From assembly GCA_038329965.1 (NCBI GenBank), contig JBBQNN010000005.1, forward strand, positions 39,629-103,628: 64,000 nucleotides of DNA, in the 5' to 3' direction. The stretch comes from QHCA01 sp003244095. Its GTDB lineage: Bacteria > Actinomycetota > Actinomycetes > Mycobacteriales > QHCA01. This document shows, piece by piece, positions 35,819 through 45,168 of the stretch (position 1 is its first letter; each line of letters begins with the position of its first letter). The notes under the pieces were generated by a model. The model had not been told where the DNA came from and ran no database searches. It saw only the letters and a program-made list of their open reading frames with translations. The position numbers were made by a program, and so were the translations under genes.

Positions 35819-38023
35819 TCAGCGCGGGGCGCGGAGGCTGCGCGTACTGAGCGCCCCGGACACCCGCGCGACCACCGACCGGCGGGCCAGGTCGCGGCGG
35901 ACCGTACCGGCTGATTGCCATGCGTCGTCGGCCGCGGCCGGGCCGACCGCCTCGCCGGACCACAGCGAGGCATCGACCAGGCCCGCCAGCCGGTGCAGGG
36001 CGTGCACGGCCGGCCGGCTCGGGCGCAGCGGGCGCGCCGCGTGTCCCACGTCCCGCACGGTCATGCCGCGGCCGACCGCGACCCCGTGGTCGCGCAGCCG
36101 GTCGCGCGCCTCCAGCCAGGCGGCCAGCACCCCGGCCCGGCCGGACCGGCGGCGGCGCATCCGGTGCCGGGTCGCCTTGACCAGAGGGATTCCGAGCAGC
36201 CAGCCCAGGAGGCCGGCCAGGGCGCTGGCGCCGAGGACGACCGGCCACTGGCCGGCACTGCCCAGCGGGCGCGGCCCCGGCGGCCGGCTGGCCGGCAGCC
36301 GCTGCGGGCCGATCTGCTCGGGTGGCGGGAGCTGTTGCCGGGCCTGCAGGGTGGCCGCCGCCAGGGCCGATCCCGCGGCTGCGTTACCCGGGCCGCGGGT
36401 CGTGCCCCGCGGGTCCAGCGGCACCCACCCGACGCCGGCGACCGCCACCTCCGGCCAGGCGAGCGCGTCGCCGTTGCGTACGGCGTAGCTGCCGTCCGGC
36501 TCCGGCCGGCTCGGCTGGCCGAAGCCGACCACCAGCCGGGCCGGGATGCCCAGGCTCCGGGCGAGCACGACATAAGCCGTGGCGAACTGCTCGCTGGTGC
36601 CGCCAATGCTGCCAGAACCACCAGGGCCGCCCCCACCGTCCAGGAAATGCACGATCTGCGGCCAGCCGTGCCCGGTCGGCAGGTGCTCGCCGGCGGCCAG
36701 CCGGTAGTGCTGGCGCAGATACTGCTCCAGTAGCAGCGCCGCCTCGAAGGACGGCCGCAGCCCGTGCACCGCCACGGTCGCCAGGTCGATGACCGCCGGG
36801 GGCACGCCCCCGAGGCTCCGCGTGTCGCCGGCCGGGTGCAGCTCGATCTGGGCCGACCCGAGGGGCCGGCCACGCAGGTCCGGTGCCGTCCAGTGCAGCC
36901 CGTAGCGCAGCCCGGGCGCGACTCGCTCGCACAACAGCGTGCCGCTGACCTCGTCCACCAGCGGGTGCACCCCGGTCGTCGACACCAGCCGCGCCTGGCC
37001 GGGCAGCCACGGCCCCGAGAGCCCGGCGACAGTGACGGTCGCTTCCTGAGGCCGCGTCGGCACGCGGACCGCCGGGTCCGCGGGCAGCCGGCTACCCAGC
37101 CGGCGGTACTGCGCGCTGCTCGTCCAGTTCACCCCGTCGAAGCGGTCGAGAACGACCAGCGGCCAGCGGTCCACGTCCGCCCCGGTGTGGTCGACGAACA
37201 GCACGCGATCGGGATGCTCGAGCCGAGCGGCGATCTCGTCCAGCGGGTTGGTGACCGCGACCGGCGCGGCGGGTGGCGGGGTCGCCGCTCTCAGCGAGTA
37301 CGCCGGCCGGCCGGCCGGGTCGGCCGCCCCCGCGGCGAAGGCCGCGACGGCGATCACGGGCACGGCGACCAGGGCTATCCGCGCGACACCCGATACCGCC
37401 GACCCGGACGGTGAGCCGGATGGTGAGCCGGATGGTGAGCCGAGCACGAGGGCCACGGCGAGGGCGTAGCCGGCCGCGGCCAGGGCCGCCAGGCCACCGG
37501 CCATCGGGTGGTAGGCCTGGGCCAAGCCGGCGACCACCAGGCTGGGCGCGAGGGCGGGCAGCCTGGCCTCGGTACGGGTCAGCACCTGCGCGCCGAGGAT
37601 CGCCGCCGCCAGCACCAGCAACGGGACGAACGCCACCAGGGCGGGGTCCGGCCGGGCCGGCGCGGTCGACTGCAGGGTGAGCAGCCAGGAGTCCCGGATC
37701 CCGTGGTAAAGCGCCCGCAGGGTCGTCACGGTGGGCAGGCCGCCGGCAGTGCTGCCCCGTAGGGTCGTCTCGACCACCCCGACCAGCCCGGCGATCGCGC
37801 TCATCGCCACCTCCCACCCGCGCAACCGCGGCCAGGCGACGGCAGCCGTCGAGCAGAGGTAAGTCGTCAGGCAGACCACGGCGACCGGCACCATGACCGG
37901 CAACGAGTACGCGGCATCGAAGACCGGGGCGAACAGCAGGCCGGCTACCGCCGCCGCGGCGACGACCCCGGCCAGCCGCACCAAGTCGCCCCGCCCGGCC
38001 GGTTTCATAGCGGCCGGTGTCAT
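35819..38023 (-). CDS. TgpA-type transglutaminase-like membrane protein with degenerate catalytic residues
   Basis: A 734-residue membrane protein of the DUF3488/TgpA family. Several N-terminal membrane helices (about residues 15-230) are followed by an exterior transglutaminase-like domain and a last helix near residue 590. In this family the Cys-His-Asp triad lies in GxCEQFA and in HAWPEV...DP. Here the first reads GTSEQFATAY (Ser for Cys) and the second DALAWPEVAV (Leu for His), with Asp kept in VPLDPRG. Ser and Leu are clear at codon level (AGC and CTC), so it is probably inactive as transglutaminase. Its ATG overlaps the DUF58 stop (ATGA). It ends the FN3-MoxR-DUF58-TgpA unit. Confidence 0.85.
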   Translation of the reverse strand: MTPAAMKPAGRGDLVRLAGVVAAAAVAGLLFAPVFDAAYSLPVMVPVAVVCLTTYLCSTAAVAWPRLRGWEVAMSAIAGLVGVVETTLRGSTAGGLPTVTTLRALYHGIRDSWLLTLQSTAPARPDPALVAFVPLLVLAAAILGAQVLTRTEARLPALAPSLVVAGLAQAYHPMAGGLAALAAAGYALAVALVLGSPSGSPSGSPSGSAVSGVARIALVAVPVIAVAAFAAGAADPAGRPAYSLRAATPPPAAPVAVTNPLDEIAARLEHPDRVLFVDHTGADVDRWPLVVLDRFDGVNWTSSAQYRRLGSRLPADPAVRVPTRPQEATVTVAGLSGPWLPGQARLVSTTGVHPLVDEVSGTLLCERVAPGLRYGLHWTAPDLRGRPLGSAQIELHPAGDTRSLGGVPPAVIDLATVAVHGLRPSFEAALLLEQYLRQHYRLAAGEHLPTGHGWPQIVHFLDGGGGPGGSGSIGGTSEQFATAYVVLARSLGIPARLVVGFGQPSRPEPDGSYAVRNGDALAWPEVAVAGVGWVPLDPRGTTRGPGNAAAGSALAAATLQARQQLPPPEQIGPQRLPASRPPGPRPLGSAGQWPVVLGASALAGLLGWLLGIPLVKATRHRMRRRRSGRAGVLAAWLEARDRLRDHGVAVGRGMTVRDVGHAARPLRPSRPAVHALHRLAGLVDASLWSGEAVGPAAADDAWQSAGTVRRDLARRSVVARVSGALSTRSLRAPR
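37408..37440 (-). repeat. 12-bp tandem repeat in the transglutaminase-like gene
   Basis: The unit GGTGAGCCGGAT (plus-strand reading) occurs twice exactly and a third time partly. It encodes a Gly-Ser-Pro-Ser repeat in a loop between membrane helices, a likely slippage site. Confidence 0.85.
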
Positions 38024-39159
38024 CGAACGGCCCGAAGGTTCCACGCTTGTACGGCCTCGGCGGCGGTGGCGGCCCGGATGATCCGCACCCCGCCGGGTGG
38101 CCGGTGACCGTCCTGCGGGCAGACATCGATCACGGTCAGCCGAGCATCGGGCGCACCGAGCCCGGCCAGCAGGGCGGCGTCGCTGGTCGCGCTGCCACCG
38201 GACACGAAGACGATCGCGTCACCGCCACCGCCACCGCCTCGGGTCGGGGCCACGGGTGGGCCGGCCGAGCCCTGGCCGAGCTCGCAGAGCCGGTCGAGCA
38301 TCTCCCGGGCGGCCAGCAGGCCGCCGGCGGTGTCGCGGTCCAGGCCGCCGGTGGTCCGCAGCCGGGTCCGGTGGCCGGCCTCCGCCGCGGCGAACACCAG
38401 GGAGGCGGCGACCTCCACCGCCGCCTCGAACGCCGCGGCCGGCAGGATCCCAGCCCGGTTGTCGATCAGCACGGTGAACCGCGGCTGCGCCGGGTCGACG
38501 TACTCGCGGACCATCAGCGACCCGGTCCGCGCCATCGCCTTCCAGTGCACGTGCCGCAACTCGTCGCCGACGGTGTACTCCCGGATCGACCGCAGGTCGG
38601 TGGAGCCGTGCAGCGGGGCCGCCAAGGCGGCACCTTCGTGGTGGTGTCGCGGCCAGCCGAGCGAGGCCGGCCACACCGGGTGCCGGCGAGGATGCACCCA
38701 CAGGGTGAGCGCGTCTCCGGCGCTCATCCGCCGCCGCGCCAGGCCGAGCGGATCGCGGCGTTCGAGGGCCAGCGGTCCGACGGTCACGCGGCCGCGCCGG
38801 CTGGTCGGCAGTTGGTAGTGGTAGGTCGCCGACGCATGCGCGGTCAACGGGCGGACACCGACCTCGACGTGCGTGTCGCCCACCAGGTCCTTTGCCGTGA
38901 ACGCCGGGTGCCGCGCCGCGGCGGGGTTGCCCACCTGGAGCCGGGCCAGGGCGGGCTGCCCGCACTCCACCCGGTCGGGGTACAGCTCCCGGCTCACCGT
39001 CACCCTGGCCGGGCGGGCCGCCGCCGCAAGTGCGGCCAGCAATGCGCCCGCTGCCGCGCCGCCCAGGGCCCGTAGGAAGGCGTACCCCAGCACCTCACCG
39101 GCCGCGTACAGCAGCACGGCCGCGACCAGCAGGCCTGCCCCGCGTCCGGTCAGCCGCAC
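38020..39159 (-). CDS. DUF58 protein, MoxR-operon partner
   Basis: A 379-residue protein with two N-terminal membrane helices (about 10-50) and the DUF58 hallmark REYTVGDELRHVHWKAMARTG near residue 190, followed by a VWA-like half. In many bacteria DUF58 proteins are encoded between a MoxR ATPase and a transglutaminase or VWA gene and are thought to be assembled by MoxR. The GTG start lies 3 nt after the MoxR stop, and the stop overlaps the TgpA start. Confidence 0.9.
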   Translation of the reverse strand: MRLTGRGAGLLVAAVLLYAAGEVLGYAFLRALGGAAAGALLAALAAAARPARVTVSRELYPDRVECGQPALARLQVGNPAAARHPAFTAKDLVGDTHVEVGVRPLTAHASATYHYQLPTSRRGRVTVGPLALERRDPLGLARRRMSAGDALTLWVHPRRHPVWPASLGWPRHHHEGAALAAPLHGSTDLRSIREYTVGDELRHVHWKAMARTGSLMVREYVDPAQPRFTVLIDNRAGILPAAAFEAAVEVAASLVFAAAEAGHRTRLRTTGGLDRDTAGGLLAAREMLDRLCELGQGSAGPPVAPTRGGGGGGDAIVFVSGGSATSDAALLAGLGAPDARLTVIDVCPQDGHRPPGGVRIIRAATAAEAVQAWNLRAVR

Positions 39160-39162
39160 CGG

Positions 39163-40116
39163 TCAGGTCCGGACGGGCGTGCCGATGCCGGGCACCGGCA
39201 CGACCCGCAGCACGTCCTCGACGACCTCGGCAGGGCTGCGCTGATTGATCTCGGCGTCCGGCGTGAGGATCAGCCGGTGGGTGAGGACGGGACGGGCCAC
39301 GTCCTTCACGTCGTCGGGTGTGACGAACGACCGGCCGTGCGTCGCGGCCAGCGCCTGGGCGGCGCGGACCAGGGCCACGCTGCCTCGCGGGCTGGCGCCG
39401 TAGCGCACCGCGGCGTGCTCGCGGGTCGCCGCGGCCAGCCGTACCGCATAGGAGCAGACCGACGCGTCGACGTGGCCGGCCCGCACGGTGTCGATGATCT
39501 GCTGCAGCGTCGCCGGGTCGATGACCGGGGACAGCTGGTCGGGCTGGACGCCGGCGGTGTCGCCGAGGATGACGCGGACCTCCGCGTCGTGGTCGGGATA
39601 GCCGACGGCGACCCGCATGAGGAAGCGGTCGAGTTGCGCCTCGGGCAGCCGGTAGGTGCCCTCCAGCTCGATCGGGTTCTGGGTGGCGACCACGAGGAAG
39701 GGCCGGGGCACCTCGTGCGAGACGGACTCGACGGTGACCTTGCGCTCGGCCATGACCTCCAGCAGGGCCGACTGGGTCTTGGGGGTGCCCCGGTTGATCT
39801 CGTCGGCCAGCACGATGTTGGCGAAGATCGCCCCGGGGTGGAACTCGAAGCGTTCGGCGCCCTGGTGGTAGACCATCACGCCGGTGATGTCGCCGGGCAG
39901 CAGGTCGGGGGTGAACTGGATCCGGCCCCACGCGCCGCCGATGCTGCGGGCGAGGCACCGAGCCAGCGTGGTCTTGCCCAGCCCGGGTACGTCCTCGACG
40001 AGCAGGTGTCCCTCGGCGAACAGCGCGACCACGGCCAGCCGCACGACTTCGGGCTTGCCCTGGATCACGCTCTGGACGTTGTCGGAGATCAGTTGGTAGG
40101 CCTCGCCGGGTCTCAC
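39163..40116 (-). CDS. MoxR-family AAA ATPase
   Basis: A 317-residue AAA+ chaperone. Walker A is PGLGKTT (in VEDVPGLGKTTLARCLA), Walker B is VLADEINRGTPKTQ, and sensor motifs ATQNPIELEGTYRLPEAQLDRF follow, all typical of MoxR. These ATPases help mature partner proteins such as DUF58/VWA proteins. The GTG at 40116 lies 10 nt beyond the stop of the FN3 protein; a longer reading upstream would overlap that gene and is not favoured. Confidence 0.92.
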   Translation of the reverse strand: MRPGEAYQLISDNVQSVIQGKPEVVRLAVVALFAEGHLLVEDVPGLGKTTLARCLARSIGGAWGRIQFTPDLLPGDITGVMVYHQGAERFEFHPGAIFANIVLADEINRGTPKTQSALLEVMAERKVTVESVSHEVPRPFLVVATQNPIELEGTYRLPEAQLDRFLMRVAVGYPDHDAEVRVILGDTAGVQPDQLSPVIDPATLQQIIDTVRAGHVDASVCSYAVRLAAATREHAAVRYGASPRGSVALVRAAQALAATHGRSFVTPDDVKDVARPVLTHRLILTPDAEINQRSPAEVVEDVLRVVPVPGIGTPVRT

Positions 40117-40126
40117 CGCAGCACCC

Positions 40127-42745
40127 TCACCATCGGACGTGGTTGGACTGGGCGAATCCGCTGACCGCGGTCGCCCAGACCTCGTCACCTGTCCGGGAGT
40201 AGCGGCAGGTTTCCCCGTCAAGATAGCCCAGGTCGTCAGTGCGTTGCTGGTAGCTCGCGAAGCCACCCGGCGAACTGCTGGACCGGCAGGTGATGGTGTA
40301 CGTGGTGTTGTGCTCGAAACCGGTCAGCGCCACGTTGACCGCGGCACAGCTCGGCCGGGGGCAGCTGCCGTCGCTGATCGGGGTGCCCCGGGCGGCGTCG
40401 ATGTGCCCCTGGTTGCTGTGATGCGACCGGAGCGAGACCAGCTTGCTGACCGGGCCGTCGCCGATCACGTTCGTGCCAGATGCCTGGAAGGCGTAGTCGG
40501 TGTCGTCCTGCAGCCCCGTGATCACCAGGTCCTGGATGCCCGCGCAGGAGTGCGACAGGGAGACGATGAGGTCGACGATGATGTGGCAGGTCACCGGGCC
40601 GCGGCCGCCGTCGTCGACCATGACCCGCACCGCGGCCCGCCCTTGCGCGACCCAGCGCACGCTGATGATCGGCACGACCGGCTCGGTCGCCGGGCTGGCG
40701 GTGATCGTCGCGGTCGGGCCGTCGAGGGGCGCGCCGGTGTTGGGGTCGCGGCCGACGGCGTGTACGGCGAAGGTGTAGACGGTGCCCTTCGTCAGGCCGG
40801 CGAACCGCGCGGTGGTCCCGGTGACGGTCTGCGCCGGCTGCCCCGTGGCCGTGACCACGTAACCGGTCAGCGATGCCCCGGTCGGTGCCGGTGCGGTCCA
40901 GGTCAGGTCGACCATCGCCGCGCCGCGGAGGGCGGACAAGTCGCCGGGCGCGGCGGGTGAGCGGAACGCCATGACCGCCGCGCTGGTCGCCGACGGCCCG
41001 GGCTGGCCGTCGGGACCGGTCGCGGCAACCATGAAGCGCCACCGGATCCCGAGGGTGAGGGCGCTCACCACGGTCGCGGTGCTGCCGGTCGAGGCCAGCG
41101 TACGGCGGGTGCCGTCCGATCCGGACGCCACGATCGAGTAGTGCGCGACCGGCAGCCCGGAGGTGCCCGGAGCCTGCCACGACACGGACACCGTTCCGTC
41201 CGCGCGGGCGATGGCCCGGACACCGGTTGGCGCGTCGGCGTTGGGGGTGAACGGTGCCGAGTCAGCGCCCGCGCCGGCACCGACCCGGTTGTGCGCAGTC
41301 ACTGTGACCACGTATGTCACGCCGTTGGACAGGCCGGTGACGTCGACCCGGCGATCCCCGGCCTGCACGGTGAGCGACCCGGACCGGGCGCCCCCCGAAA
41401 GCGCCCGCCACGAGACCTGGTAGCTGGTGACGGCCGAGCCGTTGTCGGCGGCCGGCCGCCACGTGACCGTCGCCCGGCCATCTCCGGGCCGCGCCTCGAC
41501 CGACCGGGGAGCCCCGGGCGTGGCGGCCGGCACCGTGGCCGGGGGCTGCGACGCCGTCGGCGGCTCGGTGCCCGTACCGCCCAGTGGCGGGAGTGGCAGA
41601 GATCCGGGCGGGGTTGCCGTGCCGGGAACGTCCTTCCCCCCCACGGTGACGGGGGTCAGCGAACCATCACCGTCGACCACCAGCGTGTGCGCACCGTCGG
41701 CGGCGTCGGCGTAGACCCGGCCGTCCTCGCCCCGCGACAGCCGGATGTCGCCGGAGCCGGCCGGCACCAGCCGCACGGCTCGCTGCATGCCCCGGTTGTC
41801 GAACGTCATCACCTTGCCGGCCGTCCGGTCGACCACGGCCACCGCGCCTCCGGAGGTCGCGGGGGCGCCGAACCGTCCGGTGCCCAGGGCAACCTTGATC
41901 GGGCCGGCGCCGGCCTTACTGGTGCCCAGCACGCTGGTATCGACCAGCACCAGCATGCTGCCGTGCTGACCGGCGGGGCTGACGATCGGCAGCCGCCCGC
42001 CCGCGTCCGACCCGGCGACCTCGGCGTCGGCGGGGAGGTCGACCCCGAGTGCGGTGGGCCGCCCGAGCCCGTGTGCGGTGACCGGTGTCACGGTGTCGGT
42101 CACGGTGTCGACGAAGGCGGGATGGTCGTCGATGGCGGTCAGGGCGCCGGCATGGCCGCGGGGCGCCGTGGCCGGGCACGACAGGCTATGGCCGCCGCGC
42201 GGCAGCTTGCACAGCGCGCCGTTGTCGGTGCGCTGCGCCCATACCGTGCCGTCGGTGGTGGTGATCGGATGGGCCAGGGGCCCGTGGGCGGCGACCGTGA
42301 CCGGTGGCTCGCCGAGCCGGACGATCATGCCGGCGAGCTGGTACACCAGGTACGGGCCGCCGGGCACCTCTAGCCCCACCGGCTGCTCGGTCTTACCCAC
42401 CGACAGCTGGGAGGTGACGGTCAGCGTGGACTTGCCGAACACGGTGACCCGGCGCTGGTGTGGGTCGACCACGTAGCCCTGGGTGCTGCCCTGAAGCACC
42501 TGGTCGCCCCGCCCGGCTCCGGAGATCGGCACCGTGGCGTCGACGTTCTTGCTGGCGCCATCGATGTGGAAGACCGCACCGAGCGTCTGGTTGTAAACCC
42601 AGTGTCCGGCTTGCCGGAACGTCGGCGCGGGCGCCGTCCCACCGAAGCCGGTGGTGGCGGCGACCCCGGCCAGTGCCAGGCAGCCGACCACCCACAGCGT
42701 GACGGCGCGGCGGCCCCTGCCAGGGGTGACCTCCTTCACCCGCAT
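40127..42745 (-). CDS. Secreted multi-domain protein with fibronectin type III repeats
   Basis: An 872-residue exported protein. A basic start and a hydrophobic signal/anchor (residues 14-33) are followed by a beta-propeller-like region (residues ~50-370) with repeated strands. A Pro-rich linker follows, then at least three fibronectin type III repeats (starting near 412, 507 and 600), each with the SW/TW strand and the NGVTYVVTVTA-like strand. The C-terminal region has paired cysteines. In actinobacteria this gene precedes MoxR, DUF58 and transglutaminase genes, as here, and may be their client at the cell surface. The ATG at 42745 is used; its ribosome-binding site is weak. It diverges from the peroxidase gene. 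Confidence 0.82.
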   Translation of the reverse strand: MRVKEVTPGRGRRAVTLWVVGCLALAGVAATTGFGGTAPAPTFRQAGHWVYNQTLGAVFHIDGASKNVDATVPISGAGRGDQVLQGSTQGYVVDPHQRRVTVFGKSTLTVTSQLSVGKTEQPVGLEVPGGPYLVYQLAGMIVRLGEPPVTVAAHGPLAHPITTTDGTVWAQRTDNGALCKLPRGGHSLSCPATAPRGHAGALTAIDDHPAFVDTVTDTVTPVTAHGLGRPTALGVDLPADAEVAGSDAGGRLPIVSPAGQHGSMLVLVDTSVLGTSKAGAGPIKVALGTGRFGAPATSGGAVAVVDRTAGKVMTFDNRGMQRAVRLVPAGSGDIRLSRGEDGRVYADAADGAHTLVVDGDGSLTPVTVGGKDVPGTATPPGSLPLPPLGGTGTEPPTASQPPATVPAATPGAPRSVEARPGDGRATVTWRPAADNGSAVTSYQVSWRALSGGARSGSLTVQAGDRRVDVTGLSNGVTYVVTVTAHNRVGAGAGADSAPFTPNADAPTGVRAIARADGTVSVSWQAPGTSGLPVAHYSIVASGSDGTRRTLASTGSTATVVSALTLGIRWRFMVAATGPDGQPGPSATSAAVMAFRSPAAPGDLSALRGAAMVDLTWTAPAPTGASLTGYVVTATGQPAQTVTGTTARFAGLTKGTVYTFAVHAVGRDPNTGAPLDGPTATITASPATEPVVPIISVRWVAQGRAAVRVMVDDGGRGPVTCHIIVDLIVSLSHSCAGIQDLVITGLQDDTDYAFQASGTNVIGDGPVSKLVSLRSHHSNQGHIDAARGTPISDGSCPRPSCAAVNVALTGFEHNTTYTITCRSSSSPGGFASYQQRTDDLGYLDGETCRYSRTGDEVWATAVSGFAQSNHVRW

Positions 42746-42929
42746 AAGGTGCCCGCGCTTGGTCCATCGCCGGTCCAGTGACGGTACATCGGGCCGGTGT
42801 ACGGGTCCGGGTCCTGGACCCGGCGTGGACGCCGCCTGGATGCCGGCGGCCGATGGTTGGTGCGCACAGCAGTGTGCAGGCACAGCGGTGCGCGCCGAAG
42901 ACATGCGCAAACACGGACACGGAGGCGAG

Positions 42930-45005
42930 ATGTCGCGCAAAGCCAGACTGTCCAAGGGGTCGGCCGCACTGACGGTGGCCGTCGCGGCGGCGCTGCTGGC
43001 GGGCGGCACGCCGGTGGGTGCCAGCTCGGGGCGGCCGACGGGTGCCTCGGATCGGGCCGTGCTGGCGCTGCTGGCCGCTTCGCCTGGTCGCACCCTGGAT
43101 GGCCTCGGCAACAACGTCGACGTACCGAGCGTCGGTCAGGCAGGCACGCCCTACCGCAGGGTGGCGCCGGCGACGTACGCTGACGGCCTGAGCGCGATGG
43201 TCGCGGGACCGTCGCCCCGGCTGATCAGCAACCGGATCTTCAACGACAATGGACAGAACATCTTCTCCGAGAACGGCATCTCGCAGTGGGGTTGGGTCTG
43301 GGCGCAGTTCCTCGACCATGACATGGGGCTGCGGGACGAGTCCCTCCCGGCGGCGAACACGCGTAGATCGACGCCGACTGGGGGCAACGCGCCCCCGGAG
43401 CCCGGCGGTGGCGGCCCGTCGGGCGCGTCCGACAAGATTCCCTTCGACCCGAACGACCCACTGGAGGCGTTCACCAACGACCTGGGCGCGATCGACTTCA
43501 GCCGGACCCCGGCGGCGACGGGCACCGGTGTGGCGTCTCCCCGTGAGCAGATCAACACCATCACCAGCTTCATCGACTCGTCCAACGTCTATGGCGTTAC
43601 CCCGAGCCGGCTGGACTGGCTGAGGTCGGGTCGGCTCGACGGCGACCCGTCGAACAACGCCGCTCGACTGCGGCTGCCCGGCGGGTTCCTGCCGCGAGTG
43701 GGCGTGCGGGGCGACCCGAAAAACCCCCCGCAGATGGACCAGATGGGGCCGCAGGTGGGTAGCCCCCCACACGCCCCGGTGGCAGGGGACGTCCGCGCCA
43801 ACGACAACATCGCGCTGACCGCTGTCCAGACGCTGATGGCCCGCGAGCACAACCGGATAGTGGCCGCGCTCCCCGCGTCGCTACCCGAGGAAGCAAGATT
43901 CCAGATCGCCCGGCGGGTAGTCGCCGCCGAGGTCCAGTACATCACCTACAAGCAGTTCCTGCCGGCTCTCGGGGTCCGGCTGAGTCGCTACCGCGGGTAC
44001 AACCCCACGGTCGATCCCAGCCTCACCAACGAGTTCGCCTCAGTCGGCTTCCGCGGGCACAGCATGGTGCACGGGGAGTTCGACGTGGCGTTCAACGACG
44101 GCGACTTCTCCGCGGCTCAGTTGGCCGCGCTGACCCGGATGGGCGTCACCGTCAATACCGAAGGCGTTGGGGGGCCGTCGATGAAGATCCCGCTGAACGT
44201 CGCCTTCGGCAACCCCGACCTGCTGTCCATGGTCGGGCTGGGCCGGGTTCTGGCTGCGCTTGGCGCCGAGCGCGAGTACCGCAACGACGAGCAGATCGAC
44301 AACACCATGCGCAGCGTGCTGTTCGAGGTGCCCAAGCCCGGTACCCCGAATCCGGGCGCGTGCAGCGCGCCGGTCGTCAACCCGCAGTGCTTCACCGGCG
44401 TGCAGGACCTCGGCGCGATCGACATCGCCCGCGGCCGTGACCACGGCATGCCGTCGTACAACGACATGCGCCGCGCCTACGGCCTGGCGCCCAAGCGGTC
44501 CTTCACCGCCATCACCGGGGAGGCGACCAGCCAGTTCCCGGTGGACCCGAAGATCGACCCCCGGGACCCGATCGACGACCCCAACATCCTCGATTTCGTC
44601 GACCTGCGCGACGCCGAGGGCAAGCCGGTGCAGCCGGGCACCGACGCCGCGCTGGAGCAAGTGGTCACCGCGACCCGCCGGAGCACGCTGGCCGCGCGGC
44701 TCCGAGGGGTCTACGGCAGTGTCGACAAGGTCGACGCGTTCGTCGGGATGTCCGCGGAGCGGCACATTCCCGGTACGGAGTTCGGCGGACTGGAGCTAGC
44801 GATCTGGCAGCAGCAGTTCACGGCGCTGCGCGACGGCGATCGGTTCTTCTACGCTGTCGACCCGCTGCTGCCGCTGGTCAAGCGGTTGTACGGCATCACT
44901 TACCAGCACACACTGCCTGGCCTCATCGCGCTGAACACTGGCCGACGGGTGCCGCGAGACGTGTTCCACGCGCCGGTGGAGGCTACTCCCGCCAAGGCGA
45001 AGTGA
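42930..45005 (+). CDS. Animal-type haem peroxidase (peroxidasin-like)
   Basis: A 691-residue secreted peroxidase of the animal (myeloperoxidase/peroxidasin) superfamily, unusual in bacteria. After a signal peptide (SRKARLSKGSAALTVAVAAALLAGG), the distal His lies in WAQFLDHDMG (His130), the conserved REHNRI stretch follows, and the proximal haem-ligand His lies in FRGHSMVHG (His377). Arg- and Asn-rich motifs typical of the family are present. It oxidises halides or organic substrates with H2O2. The ATG at 42930 is preferred over the ATG at 42903 because GGAGG stands 4 nt before it. The 184 nt upstream are shared with the divergent FN3 gene. Confidence 0.9.
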   Translation: MSRKARLSKGSAALTVAVAAALLAGGTPVGASSGRPTGASDRAVLALLAASPGRTLDGLGNNVDVPSVGQAGTPYRRVAPATYADGLSAMVAGPSPRLISNRIFNDNGQNIFSENGISQWGWVWAQFLDHDMGLRDESLPAANTRRSTPTGGNAPPEPGGGGPSGASDKIPFDPNDPLEAFTNDLGAIDFSRTPAATGTGVASPREQINTITSFIDSSNVYGVTPSRLDWLRSGRLDGDPSNNAARLRLPGGFLPRVGVRGDPKNPPQMDQMGPQVGSPPHAPVAGDVRANDNIALTAVQTLMAREHNRIVAALPASLPEEARFQIARRVVAAEVQYITYKQFLPALGVRLSRYRGYNPTVDPSLTNEFASVGFRGHSMVHGEFDVAFNDGDFSAAQLAALTRMGVTVNTEGVGGPSMKIPLNVAFGNPDLLSMVGLGRVLAALGAEREYRNDEQIDNTMRSVLFEVPKPGTPNPGACSAPVVNPQCFTGVQDLGAIDIARGRDHGMPSYNDMRRAYGLAPKRSFTAITGEATSQFPVDPKIDPRDPIDDPNILDFVDLRDAEGKPVQPGTDAALEQVVTATRRSTLAARLRGVYGSVDKVDAFVGMSAERHIPGTEFGGLELAIWQQQFTALRDGDRFFYAVDPLLPLVKRLYGITYQHTLPGLIALNTGRRVPRDVFHAPVEATPAKAK

Positions 45006-45133
45006 CGCACCGCACGTCTCTCCTGGCTCCGCGCACGGCTGCCACCGCAGGCGGATCGTGCTGGCGGCGCTGGACTTGAGCGTCGCCGTCGGCCTGGCCA
45101 CCGCCGGGATGCTGCTGGGCGGCGGTGGTGATT

Positions 45134-45164
45134 GGTACGTTACCCGTTGAACAGGTAACGTACC
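45134..45164 (+). promoter_or_regulatory. Perfect 11-bp inverted repeat over a leaderless promoter
   Basis: GGTACGTTACC (45134-45144) and GGTAACGTACC (45154-45164) are perfect inverted repeats separated by 9 nt. TTGGTA (45132) and TAACGT (45156) could be the -35 and -10 boxes, spaced 18 nt, with the ATG at 45169 only 7 nt past TAACGT. The palindrome therefore covers the promoter and is a probable operator for the regulator that follows. Confidence 0.75.
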
Positions 45165-45168
45165 GCGG

